Assembly (NCBI GenBank): GCA_035656335.1
Contig: DASRSS010000340.1
Coordinates: 1-20,318 of the forward strand
Source: DASRSS01 sp035656335
Lineage (GTDB): Bacteria > Actinomycetota > Actinomycetes > Mycobacteriales > Jatrophihabitantaceae
Length of the DNA stretch: 20,318 bases
Direction of reading: 5' to 3'
Each line of letters starts with the position of its first letter. Position 1 is the first letter of the stretch. Under the pieces are notes generated by a model. The model was given only the letters and a program-made list of their open reading frames with translations, had not been told where the DNA came from and did not search any database. This document shows positions 13,156 through 20,318 of the stretch, one piece after another. The position numbers were made by a program, and so were the translations under genes.

Positions 13156-13880
13156 TGACCTGGTCGATCGTCGCGCGCGATCCGCACAGCGGTGCGCTGG
13201 GCGCGATGGTGGCAACCCGATTCGTGGCTGCGGCCGGACTGTGCCTGAGCGTCGCGGCGGACGTCGGCGCGGTGTCGACACAGGCCACCATCAACCCGAC
13301 CTACGGCCCGCGCGGTCTGCGAACGCTGGCCACCGGTGCGTCCGCGGAGCAGACCGTCGCCGCGCTCGCAGCGTCCGACGCGGGCCGCGAACACCGGCAG
13401 GTGCACGTGGTCGATCGCTCCGGCTCCGTGGCGGCGTTCACCGGCGAATCGTGTCGGTACTGGTCCGGTCACCGGACGGGGAACAGCGTGAGCGTCGCCG
13501 GCAACCTGCTCGCCGGCCCGGAGGTCGTCGAGGCGACCCTGGCGCACTACGAGCACAGCGAGCTGCCGTTCGCGGAACGGCTCATGGCGGCGATGCAAGC
13601 TGGTCAGGAGGCCGGCGGTGATGCCCGTGGCCAACAGTCGGCCGGCATCCTGATCTACGGGTCCGAGGAGTACCCGGACCTCTCCCTGCGCGTGGACGAG
13701 CATCCCGCGCCACTTGCCGAACTGCGTCGCATCTACGACCTGTGGCTGCTGGACTTCGCGGCCGCGCGCAAGTTCATGGCCACCCGCGCCGACCCCGTGG
13801 GTGTGTACGACGACGCGGTCATCGAGGCGGAGCTGCAGCGCCGGATCGCCGACCCGGCGCAGCGGGTGTTCCCGGTCTGA
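13155..13880 (+). CDS. DUF1028-family protein (Ntn-hydrolase-like fold), function unknown
   Basis: Cytoplasmic protein of 241 residues matching DUF1028 along its whole length. It starts TWSIVARDPHSGALGAMVAT, contains GAVSTQATINPTYGPRGL, GREHRQVHVVDRSG and TGESCRYWSGH, then GNLLAGPEVV, AGGDARGQQSAGIL and LRVDEHPAPLAELRRI. The family has an N-terminal-nucleophile-hydrolase-like fold, but its activity is not established to my knowledge. Members often sit next to amidohydrolases and peptidases, as this one does. GTG 13155 places the conserved TWSIVA at the very N-terminus, which matters if the terminus is functional. Its 3' end faces that of the amidohydrolase with only 19 bp between. Confidence 0.88.
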   Translation: MTWSIVARDPHSGALGAMVATRFVAAAGLCLSVAADVGAVSTQATINPTYGPRGLRTLATGASAEQTVAALAASDAGREHRQVHVVDRSGSVAAFTGESCRYWSGHRTGNSVSVAGNLLAGPEVVEATLAHYEHSELPFAERLMAAMQAGQEAGGDARGQQSAGILIYGSEEYPDLSLRVDEHPAPLAELRRIYDLWLLDFAAARKFMATRADPVGVYDDAVIEAELQRRIADPAQRVFPV

Positions 13881-13899
13881 GGCGCGGCGGGAGTCTGCG

Positions 13900-15123
13900 T
13901 CACAGCGCCAGTCCGGTGCGGTCGTCGCGTACGACCTCGCCGTTCTTCATCACCCAGCGCAGTCCGCGCAGGGCCGACACGTCGCGGGTCGGGTCGGCGT
14001 CCATGCCGATCAGGTCGGCGTACTTGCCCACCTCGACCGTCCCGATCTCGCTGTCGGCGCCGAGCCAGCGCGCCGGGACGATCGTGGCGGCGCGGAGCGC
14101 ATCGAGCGGAGCCAGCCCGAACTCGGCCATGTGCTCGAGTTCGCGCACGGTCGCGGTGGTCCCACCGGTCGGCCAGAACGGCGGCATGTCGCTGCCGAGC
14201 ATCACCTCCACGCCCGCGGCGAGCGCCAACCGGTAGCTCTCGGCGTGCCGCTCGCCGGCGCCGAGCGAGCGCTGCTGCATCCATTCCGGCACGCCGATCG
14301 AGTCGAAGAAGTCCTTGCACCGCGTGACGATCAGCGTCGGCACCAAGCTGGTGCCGCGTTCGGCCATCAGCGCGACGACGGACTCGGTGAGCTGGTAGCC
14401 GTGCTCGACGCAGTCCAGGCCGAGGCGCACGGCCTCCTCGATGATCGGCGCCGGCCCTGCGTGCGCGGTGACCCGCCGGCCCCACGCGTGTGCCGTGTCG
14501 ATCACCGCCGCGATTTCGTCGCTGGTGAGCTGCGGCGTGTGAATCCGCTCGTGCTCACCGGCGATGCCGCCGGAGATCATGACCTTGATCAGGTCGGCGC
14601 CCACTGCGATCTGCGCCCGCGTTCCGCGCCGGAATGCGTCGGCGCCGTCGCACTCGAGCGTGTCGGTGCCGTCGTGCCCGTGGCCGCCGGTGCAGCACAG
14701 TGCCCGACCCGCCGTAAAGATCCGCGGCCCGGTGAGCCAGCCGTCCTCGATCGCCTTGCGGAGCGCGAACTCGGCGTGGTCCTTCTCGGCTACGCAGCGG
14801 ACGGTGGTGACGCCGGACTGCAGGGCGCGCCGCGCGCCCGAGGCCATGTAGAGGGCGAGCGCGTGCGGTGACAGCGCGCTAACCGCGGCGCCGCCCGGGC
14901 CGGGCAGGGACAGGGAGAGGTGGGTGTGCATGTTCAGCAGGCCGGCCATCAGGTGCGCGCCGCCGAGGTCGAGCTCGGTGACGCCCTCCGGCGCAGCGCT
15001 GCGCACCTCGCTCTCGGGCCCGACGGCGGAGATCCGTCCGTCCGCGACGAGCACCGCCGCGGCGGGGATCGGCGTGTCGGCGACGCCGTCGAACACGGTG
15101 CAGTTGTGCAACAGGGTGGTCAC
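13900..15123 (-). CDS. Amidohydrolase-superfamily enzyme (imidazolonepropionase/prolidase-like)
   Basis: Metal-dependent TIM-barrel hydrolase of 407 residues acting on C-N bonds, probably cytoplasmic. The beta-sandwich N-terminus (LLHNCTVFDGV, LVADGRISAVGP) leads to NMHTHLSLSL (H66, H68). Then come DLIKVMISGGIAGEH (candidate bridging Lys), RRVTAHAGPAPIIEEAV, GLDCVEHGYQL and MLGSDMPPFWP, ending with LGADSEIGTVEVGKYADLIG. These mark the subgroup containing imidazolonepropionases and Xaa-Pro/Xaa-Arg dipeptidases. The substrate cannot be told from sequence. GTG 15123 was chosen because GAGGGAG lies 5 nt upstream and LLHNCTVFDG then starts the protein; the ATG at 15165 lacks a ribosome-binding site. 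It is divergent from the MDMPI-fold gene. Confidence 0.9.
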   Translation of the reverse strand: MTTLLHNCTVFDGVADTPIPAAAVLVADGRISAVGPESEVRSAAPEGVTELDLGGAHLMAGLLNMHTHLSLSLPGPGGAAVSALSPHALALYMASGARRALQSGVTTVRCVAEKDHAEFALRKAIEDGWLTGPRIFTAGRALCCTGGHGHDGTDTLECDGADAFRRGTRAQIAVGADLIKVMISGGIAGEHERIHTPQLTSDEIAAVIDTAHAWGRRVTAHAGPAPIIEEAVRLGLDCVEHGYQLTESVVALMAERGTSLVPTLIVTRCKDFFDSIGVPEWMQQRSLGAGERHAESYRLALAAGVEVMLGSDMPPFWPTGGTTATVRELEHMAEFGLAPLDALRAATIVPARWLGADSEIGTVEVGKYADLIGMDADPTRDVSALRGLRWVMKNGEVVRDDRTGLAL

Positions 15124-15154
15124 GACACTCCCTCGAGGTTTCCGCTGTTTAGTC

Positions 15155-15184
15155 TGGACGAACACGATTTAGGCAACCTACACT
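15155..15184 (+). promoter_or_regulatory. Promoter of the MDMPI-fold / DUF885 pair
   Basis: TGGACG (15155-15160), an 18-nt spacer and TACACT (15179-15184) form a plausible promoter in the 95-bp divergent gap. AGGAGG at 15203-15208 follows in the leader. A promoter for the divergent amidohydrolase must lie in the same gap, but I see only a weak candidate (TTGCCT-N19-TAAACA on the minus strand). Confidence 0.45.
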
Positions 15185-15218
15185 CGGCTCCGGTCGTTGA
15201 CGAGGAGGACGAAGCGCC

Positions 15219-15965
15219 GTGACCCATGAGGCCGAGGCATTCTTCGACGCGCTCGACTCGGTTCCGCCGGGCGCGGTCACCGCGTGCCGCGGCTGGACGG
15301 CCCACGAGCTGATAGCGCACCTCGCCTCCGGAGCGGACGCCTTCGCCAACCAGATCGAGGCGCACCTGGCCGGTGATCCGGTGCCCGAGTTCGGCGCCTG
15401 GCAGGACCGCGAACCGCCATATCGCGCGCTGTCCGACACCGTCCTGCGCCGTCGGCTCGTGGCCGCCGGCCAGCGGATGGACGCCGCCTTCGGGGCGATG
15501 CTGGCCGACGATCCGGCCGTGGCCGTGCCCGAGATCGGGTGGGGGCTGCCGGTCGCCGAACTGGTCACGCACATGCGCCAGGAGTTCGCGATCCACCGCT
15601 GGGATCTGCTCGGCGACGACGAGGCCGGCCTGGACCTGCTCGGCCAACCGGTGCTGATCGAGCACTCGGTCGCGCTGCTCGCGGGCTCGCTGCTGTCCGG
15701 CCTCGGTGCGGACCCGAACCCGGCCGAGGTGCTGACCGCGCGGCTGCGCTGCCCGGGTTCGCGCGACCTGGTGGTCCGGATCGGCGACGGCACGGGGTCG
15801 CTGTCCTGGGCCGATCCGACGGATGCACCCGGCGTCATCGAGACGGACCCGGCCGCGCGGATCCTGCTGCTCTGGGGCCGGCGTCCCGCGTCGGCCGCGA
15901 GGGTGCGCAGCACGCTGGCCCCGGACGGGTTGGCCCGGCTGCAGACCGTACTGGCGGGGTACTGA
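15219..15965 (+). CDS. Mycothiol-dependent maleylpyruvate isomerase-fold (MDMPI/DinB-like) protein
   Basis: Cytoplasmic four-helix metalloprotein of 248 residues of the DinB/MDMPI superfamily, to which actinobacterial thiol-dependent enzymes belong. The N-terminal domain shows CRGWTAHELIAHLASGADAF (H34) and QEFAIHRWDLLGDD, giving the likely H-E-H metal triad H34, E122 and H126. The C-terminal MDMPI-type domain includes VRIGDGTGSLSW and ends with AARILLLWGRRPAS. The specific reaction is unknown; most family members have no assigned substrate, and maleylpyruvate isomerase itself should not be assumed. AGGAGG is 10 nt upstream of GTG 15219. The next gene starts 2 nt after the stop, so the pair is probably one transcript. 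Confidence 0.87.
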   Translation: MTHEAEAFFDALDSVPPGAVTACRGWTAHELIAHLASGADAFANQIEAHLAGDPVPEFGAWQDREPPYRALSDTVLRRRLVAAGQRMDAAFGAMLADDPAVAVPEIGWGLPVAELVTHMRQEFAIHRWDLLGDDEAGLDLLGQPVLIEHSVALLAGSLLSGLGADPNPAEVLTARLRCPGSRDLVVRIGDGTGSLSWADPTDAPGVIETDPAARILLLWGRRPASAARVRSTLAPDGLARLQTVLAGY

Positions 15966-15967
15966 CC

Positions 15968-17593
15968 GTGGCCGAAGCGCTCCACCCGTACGTCGAGTGG
16001 CTGTTCGCCGTCGACCCGATCCTCGCTTCCACCGAGGGCGATCCGCGCGGCGACGCGCGCCTCGGCGATGTCACGCCGGACGCGATCGCGGAGCAGCAGC
16101 GTCAACGCACCGCGCACCTCGTCGAGGCGGAAGCACAACCAGAACCGCACCGTGGCACGGTCGCCTGGCTCGAGCACCAGGTCCTGCTCACCGAGTTGCG
16201 GACGGCCAGCCGCAGGCGCGAGGTCGAACGCGTCGCGGAGCGCGCGCCGTACTGGTACACCGAGCGTCTCGGCGAAGCGCTGTCGGTGCTCATGACCGAC
16301 CCCGCCGATCACCAAGACAACCAACGCGCCGAGGCGCTCGTGGCTCGCCTCCGGGCCATCCCCGGCTACCTGGCCCAGGCTCGGCGCAACCTGACCGGCG
16401 ACACCCCACGGCTGTGGGCGGAGATGGGCGCGGCGGGCGCGCGCGGCCTGGAACGGTTCGTGGGCGGATCCGTCGGCACGTACGCGAGCGTCCTGCCGGA
16501 CGCGCTGGCCGCCGACGTCCGCCGGGCGAGCGCGGTCGCGGTGGCGGCCGTCGCCGGCTTCGCACAGTTCGCCGAGGAACTCATCGGACGCGCCGCCGGC
16601 GAATGGGCCTGCGGTGTGGACCAGTTCGACTTCCTGCTGCACACCTACCACCATCTCGAACTGGACTCCGCGGCGCTGGCCGAGCACGGACGCGACCTGG
16701 TCGACCGCGAACGTACGGCGCTCGAGGAGCTCGCGGCCAGTCGTGACCGCGACACCGACTGGCGGCAGCAGATCGACGAGATCAAGAACTGGCACCCCGA
16801 GCCGGATTGCTTCCTCGACACCTACGGCGACGCGATGGAGCAGGCCCGGCAGCACACGCTGCGGGCGGACCTGATCACCGTCCCGGACGGTGCGGTCTGC
16901 GAGATGGACTGGGTGCCCGAGTACCGCCGCGAGGGGCTGCCGCTCGGCGTGATGTCGCCGAGCCCGCCATACGCACCCGGGCTGCGCAGCGGCTTCTTGA
17001 TCACGCCGGGCGACCCCGCCGCGGACACCGACCGGCGGCGCCAGCACATGCGGGACAACTGCTACGTCTTCGCGACCTCGATCGCCGGCCACGAGACCTA
17101 CCCGGGCCACCACGTGCAGTACGCGCACCACAAGCTCGGGACGCCGCGGAACTCGGTGCGCCGCTACTTCAGCACGCCGCAGTTCGTCGAGGGTTGGGGA
17201 CTCTACGTCGAGGACGTGTTGGAGGACACCGGCTTCCTCGCCGACGACCGGCTCAGACTGGTCAAGCAGCGCAACGCGTTGTGGCGGGCGCTGCGCGTGG
17301 TGGTGGACGCCGGGCTGCACACCGGCACGATGAGCGTCGCCGAGGCGACCGAGCTCATGCAGCGTGAGGCGGGCATGGACCCGCACATGGCCGCCGGGGA
17401 GGTGCGGCGCTACACGCGGCACGACAACCCCACCTATCCGTCCTCCTACATGCTCGGCAGGGAGCTGATCCACCGGATCCGCGCCGCACGCCAGGCCCGT
17501 CAGCAGGCGGCGTTCACGCTGCGCGGCTTCCACGACTGGCTGCTCTCGTTCGGGTCGCCGCCGCTGGTGTTGCTGGCCGATATCGAAGCGTGA
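15968..17593 (+). CDS. DUF885-family putative zinc metallopeptidase
   Basis: Helical protein of 541 residues matching DUF885 over its length, with no signal peptide. The hallmark GHETYPGHHVQYAHH (374-388) supplies HExxxxHH metal ligands H375, E376, H381 and H382. The downstream FVEGWGLYVEDVLED supplies a further acidic residue. The C-terminal YPSSYMLGRELI is conserved too. The family is regarded as zinc-dependent peptidase- or carboxypeptidase-like; few members have been characterised. GTG 15968 follows the previous stop by two bases; the frame is open upstream, but earlier starts would lie inside the MDMPI gene. Its position just before a peptide-type ABC transporter fits peptide breakdown, which is inference. 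Confidence 0.9.
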   Translation: MAEALHPYVEWLFAVDPILASTEGDPRGDARLGDVTPDAIAEQQRQRTAHLVEAEAQPEPHRGTVAWLEHQVLLTELRTASRRREVERVAERAPYWYTERLGEALSVLMTDPADHQDNQRAEALVARLRAIPGYLAQARRNLTGDTPRLWAEMGAAGARGLERFVGGSVGTYASVLPDALAADVRRASAVAVAAVAGFAQFAEELIGRAAGEWACGVDQFDFLLHTYHHLELDSAALAEHGRDLVDRERTALEELAASRDRDTDWRQQIDEIKNWHPEPDCFLDTYGDAMEQARQHTLRADLITVPDGAVCEMDWVPEYRREGLPLGVMSPSPPYAPGLRSGFLITPGDPAADTDRRRQHMRDNCYVFATSIAGHETYPGHHVQYAHHKLGTPRNSVRRYFSTPQFVEGWGLYVEDVLEDTGFLADDRLRLVKQRNALWRALRVVVDAGLHTGTMSVAEATELMQREAGMDPHMAAGEVRRYTRHDNPTYPSSYMLGRELIHRIRAARQARQQAAFTLRGFHDWLLSFGSPPLVLLADIEA

Positions 17594-17605
17594 CCGGCGA
17601 AGTCG

Positions 17606-17635
17606 TTGACGCCGCCGCGCCCGCATGTTTAGTGT
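17606..17635 (+). promoter_or_regulatory. Promoter of the ABC transporter operon
   Basis: TTGACG (17606-17611), an 18-nt spacer and TAGTGT (17630-17635, TAnnnT) place the start near 17642. GGAGGAG (17678-17684) sits 4 nt before the ATG. Confidence 0.65.
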
Positions 17636-17644
17636 GGCCGATCA

Positions 17645-17663
17645 CTGTTCAGAACAGCTGAAC
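17645..17663. promoter_or_regulatory. Overlapping palindromes at the transporter transcription start
   Basis: CTGTTC-a-GAACAG (17645-17657) and GTTCAG-aacag-CTGAAC (17647-17663) are both perfect and share bases, just downstream of the -10. The position suits a repressor operator. No regulator gene is adjacent in the window, so the binding protein is unknown. Confidence 0.6.
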
Positions 17664-17688
17664 GCTGACGCAGCTCTGGAGGAGCAGC

Positions 17689-19299
17689 ATGACCGGACGG
17701 AACGGACGGGGTACCCGGCGGCTGGCCGCCCTCGTCGGGCTCAGCACGGTAGCCGCGCTCGCGCTGACGGCCTGCGGCAGCGAGGGGTCGGGCAGCGGCG
17801 GCTCCGGCGGTAAGACGCTGACCGTCGACACCTCGTTCGTGCTCAAGGGCCTCGACCCGGGCACCGTGTACGAGGGCACCGGCAACATGATCGTCCACGC
17901 CCTCTACGACACGCTGGTCACGTTCAACGGCTCGGACATCTCCAAGCCGCAGCCCGACCTGGCCAGCTCGTACACGGCGTCGGCCGACGGCAAGACGTTC
18001 ACGTTCAAGCTGCGCTCGGACGCCAAGTTCGCCGACGGTTCTCCGGTCACGTCCGCCGACGTCGTGTTCAGCCTCAACCGGTTGAAGAACCTCAAGGGCA
18101 GCGCCGCCGCGATCGTCGACGGTCTGTCGTTCGCCGCGCCCGACGCGCACACCGTCGTGGTCACGAGCTCGACCGTCAACCCGGACGTGCCGATCATCCT
18201 GGCCGAGCCGTACGCGGGCATCCTGAACGAGAAGCTGGCCGAGCAGCACGGCGGCGACGACGGTACGGACGCCGCCAAGGCCGACAGCCTGGGCAGCTAC
18301 CTGAACACGCACGCCATCGGTAGCGGTCCGTACCAGATCTCCTCGTTCGACGCCGCGTCCCAGGTGGTGCTCACGGCGAACCCGAAGTACTGGGGCACGA
18401 AGCCGGCGTACAGCCGCGTCGTGATCTCGAACATGGACGTCCAGAACCAGAAGCTGACGATGGCCAAGTCGCCGTCGGACACCATCGCGCTGGACCTGGC
18501 CGGGGACGCGCTGTCCGGCCTGCCGGGTTCGCTGCACCAGTCGGGCAGCCCGGACACGTACTACCAGCTTCGGGTGGACGCCGACCCCGCGATCAGCCCG
18601 GTGACCTCGAACCGGGACTGGGTGCTGGCGCTGCAGGCATCGCTGGACTACCAGGGCATCGCGGCGCTGTTCGGCAAGTCCGGCGCTCCCGCTGCCGGAA
18701 TGGTGCCGACCGCCTACGCAGGCGCGCTGCCCGCGTCCGAGGCGCAGCAGCAGGACCTCGCCAAGGCGAAGTCGCTACTCGCGTCCTCCGGTGTCGGCGA
18801 CCAGACGGTCAAGCTGCTCTACCCGGCGATCACCTACGTCGGCGTCGACCTCGGGACGATTGCCGCCAAGGTGCAGAGTGACGCCGCGAAGGCGGGCATC
18901 AAGATCCAGCTGGACCCCGCACCGATCGCCTCGTTCCTCGACCAGCGGGGCACCGGGAAGGTTCCGTTCAGCTTCAGCCCGCAGTCGCTCGACTACCCGG
19001 CTGCCGCCTCGATCGTCGCGGACGTCCTGCCGGGCGGCCACACCGCTGCCGCGGCGGGTTGGACGGCGGACCGGGCCGACCCGGCCACGGTGGCCGCGGG
19101 CCAGGAGGTGCTCGCTGCGACCAGCGCCGACCAGCAGATCGCGGCGCTGCAGAAGTGGCAGCGGATGATGATCACGAACGCGCCGTACATCACGCTGTGC
19201 TACAGCGCGGGGACGGCCGTGGCGAGCGCCAACCTCAGCGGGGCGACCTACACCGCCGCGGGCTGGACCGTGAACCTCGCGGGCGTCAGCAGCAGTTGA
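17689..19299 (+). CDS. ABC transporter substrate-binding lipoprotein, family 5 (DppA/OppA-type)
   Basis: Extracytoplasmic solute-binding protein (536 residues) anchored by lipid at C29 (lipobox ALTAC) after an Arg-rich signal peptide, with a Gly/Ser linker. Family features are the early VHALYDTLVTFNG, then DLASSYTASADGKTFTFKLRSDAKFADGSPVTSADVVFSLNRL, GSGPYQISSFD, NPKYWG and the C-terminal APYITLCYSAGTAVAS. The family binds oligopeptides, dipeptides, nickel or opines and feeds them to two permeases and two ATPases; the ligand cannot be read from sequence. A strong ribosome-binding site precedes ATG 17689. The stop overlaps the permease start (TTGA). An operator-like palindrome suggests substrate-responsive control. 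Confidence 0.94.
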   Translation: MTGRNGRGTRRLAALVGLSTVAALALTACGSEGSGSGGSGGKTLTVDTSFVLKGLDPGTVYEGTGNMIVHALYDTLVTFNGSDISKPQPDLASSYTASADGKTFTFKLRSDAKFADGSPVTSADVVFSLNRLKNLKGSAAAIVDGLSFAAPDAHTVVVTSSTVNPDVPIILAEPYAGILNEKLAEQHGGDDGTDAAKADSLGSYLNTHAIGSGPYQISSFDAASQVVLTANPKYWGTKPAYSRVVISNMDVQNQKLTMAKSPSDTIALDLAGDALSGLPGSLHQSGSPDTYYQLRVDADPAISPVTSNRDWVLALQASLDYQGIAALFGKSGAPAAGMVPTAYAGALPASEAQQQDLAKAKSLLASSGVGDQTVKLLYPAITYVGVDLGTIAAKVQSDAAKAGIKIQLDPAPIASFLDQRGTGKVPFSFSPQSLDYPAAASIVADVLPGGHTAAAAGWTADRADPATVAAGQEVLAATSADQQIAALQKWQRMMITNAPYITLCYSAGTAVASANLSGATYTAAGWTVNLAGVSSS

Positions 19300-20318
19300 C
19301 CGCCACGCAACCACCGGCTGCCGGGTTGATCCCGTCCACCGATCCGCCGGACCGGGATGGTTCGGGACAGGCCCTCTCCCCGCGGCCGTCCCGAACCCTC
19401 CTGCGGTTCGTCGGCAAGAAGCTCGTCATCACCGCGGGACTGCTGCTCGGCGTCACCATCCTGACGTTCTTGCTCGTCCAGGCCGTGCCAGGCGACCCGG
19501 CGAACACGAACCTGTCCGAGACCGCGCAGCAGAACCCCGCGATCGTCGCCGCGTACCGCGCCAAGTGGGGCTTGGACCGGCCGCTGCCGGTGCAGTACCT
19601 CACGTACCTGAACAACCTGATCCACGGCAACCTCGGGACGTCTCCGAGCACCGGTGACTCGGTGCTGTCCGACCTGAAGAAGTACGTGCCGGCGACGCTC
19701 GAACTGGCCATCCCGGCCATGATCCTGTCGCTGCTGATCAGCGTCGGGCTGGGGCTGTGGGCCGCCGTGCGCAAGGACCGGGCGGCCGACCACACGATCC
19801 GGGGCGCGGCGCTGGTGGGGCTGTCGACGCCGTCCTTCTGGCTCGCGATCGTGGTGCTGTACGTCTTCTTCTACGTGCTCGGTGTCGCGCCCAACGGTGG
19901 GCGGTTGAGTACGCAGCTGACCCCGCCGCGCCAGGTGACCGGGATGTACACGATCGACGCGCTGCTGCAGGGCCGGCCGATCGCCTTCCGAGACGCGCTG
20001 TGGCACCTCATGCTGCCGGTGCTCGTGCTCACCGCGCTGACCGTCTCGATCCTGATCCGGTTCGTGCGCTCGGCGATGCTCGAGGTCCTCGACCAGGACT
20101 ACATCAAGGCCGCGTACGCGAAGGGCCTGCCGCGGTGGACGGTGCTGCGCCGGCACGTGTTGCGCGCCGGGCTGGTGCAGGTCGTCACGGTGGCCGGCCT
20201 GGCGTTCGCCTCGTTGCTGTCGGGCACCGTCCTCATCGAGCAGATCTACAGCTGGCCCGGGATCGGCCAGTACGCGTACCGTGCCGCGCTCAACCTGGAC
20301 CTGCCGGCGATCATGGGT
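19296..20318 (+). CDS. ABC transporter permease, DppB/OppB-type (3' end beyond window)
   Basis: Inner-membrane permease of the peptide/nickel importer class. 341 codons are visible and the frame is still open at the window end. After a roughly 45-residue hydrophilic, Pro-rich N-terminus come the first membrane helix (KKLVITAGLLLGVTILTFLL), the family motif QAVPGDPA and KWGLDRPLPVQYL. Further membrane segments follow. The cytoplasmic EAA-like loop is LDQDYIKAAYAKGLPRWTVL with RHVLRAGL, then YSWPGIGQYAYRAALNLDLPAIMG, cut just before the last helix. There is no ATG near the start. TTG 19296 overlaps the preceding stop as TTGA and is chosen for coupling; TTG 19326 is an in-frame alternative. The long N-terminal extension is unusual for DppB. 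The second permease and ATPases should lie downstream. Confidence 0.93.
   Translation, partial: MTATQPPAAGLIPSTDPPDRDGSGQALSPRPSRTLLRFVGKKLVITAGLLLGVTILTFLLVQAVPGDPANTNLSETAQQNPAIVAAYRAKWGLDRPLPVQYLTYLNNLIHGNLGTSPSTGDSVLSDLKKYVPATLELAIPAMILSLLISVGLGLWAAVRKDRAADHTIRGAALVGLSTPSFWLAIVVLYVFFYVLGVAPNGGRLSTQLTPPRQVTGMYTIDALLQGRPIAFRDALWHLMLPVLVLTALTVSILIRFVRSAMLEVLDQDYIKAAYAKGLPRWTVLRRHVLRAGLVQVVTVAGLAFASLLSGTVLIEQIYSWPGIGQYAYRAALNLDLPAIMG

Noticed and set aside
13900..15165. Amidohydrolase start at ATG 15165
   Set aside because: The extra 14 residues do not resemble the family, the start lacks a ribosome-binding site and it overlaps the divergent promoter; GTG 15123 has GAGGGAG.
15149..17626. 825-residue open frame on the - strand
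   Set aside because: Antisense shadow of the MDMPI-fold and DUF885 genes, which have clear motifs; the shadow has none.
1..20318. CRISPR array, IS element or prophage
   Set aside because: No regularly spaced repeats, transposase/integrase motifs or flanking direct repeats were seen.

Overview
The window is chromosomal DNA of a high-GC Gram-positive bacterium (Actinomycetota). The evidence is GC-rich third codon positions, many GTG/TTG starts, apparently leaderless genes, a resuscitation-promoting factor, a mycothiol-maleylpyruvate-isomerase-fold protein, and the actinobacterial gene order metG-tatD-rpfB-...-ksgA and tRNA-Gln-glmU-prs. Genus cannot be fixed from the sequence alone. No CRISPR array, IS element, phage gene or rRNA was seen.

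Layout. Position 1-180 is the 3' end of an unidentified gene. Positions 190-8504 (+) hold metG, tatD, two tandem cell-wall hydrolase paralogues, a three-gene exported metal/redox operon (SCO1-type lipoprotein, COG4315-type lipoprotein, Tat-dependent hemerythrin-like protein) and ksgA. The paralogues share a DUF348-DUF348-DUF348-G5 body but carry different catalytic domains: Rpf in the first, an SLT-like lysozyme fold in the second. Positions 8501-12037 (-) hold tRNA-Gln(UUG), glmU, prs, a long hairpin, then an autoregulated-looking arsR / AHSA1 pair. Positions 12126-13880 (+) hold an acyl desaturase with palindromes over its promoter and a DUF1028 protein. A convergent amidohydrolase (13900-15123, -) is divergent from an MDMPI-fold protein, a DUF885 metallopeptidase-like protein and the start of a peptide-type ABC transporter (substrate-binding lipoprotein and a permease cut by the window end).

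How the parts fit. The first half is translation housekeeping (MetRS, 16S rRNA dimethylase) interleaved with peptidoglycan remodelling. glmU and prs supply UDP-GlcNAc and PRPP. The right end looks like a hydrolase/peptide-uptake neighbourhood. Compared with the M. tuberculosis order as I recall it (metS-tatD-rpfB-ksgA-ispE-...-pth-rplY-lpqT-prsA-glmU), this genome has gained the second paralogue and the exported operon before ksgA. It lacks ispE, pth and rplY at the usual places.

The most interesting signals are: (i) the two paralogues with swapped catalytic ends and matching promoter motifs; (ii) a 16-bp GTTAC-N6-GTRAC motif at three promoters (both paralogues and the desaturase); (iii) the exported SCO1/COG4315/hemerythrin operon; (iv) paired TCAACC-N4-GGTTGA operators flanking a near-perfect promoter before arsR; (v) long hairpins at the metG/tatD junction and after prs; (vi) a repeated TAnnnT-6 nt-start arrangement suggesting leaderless genes.
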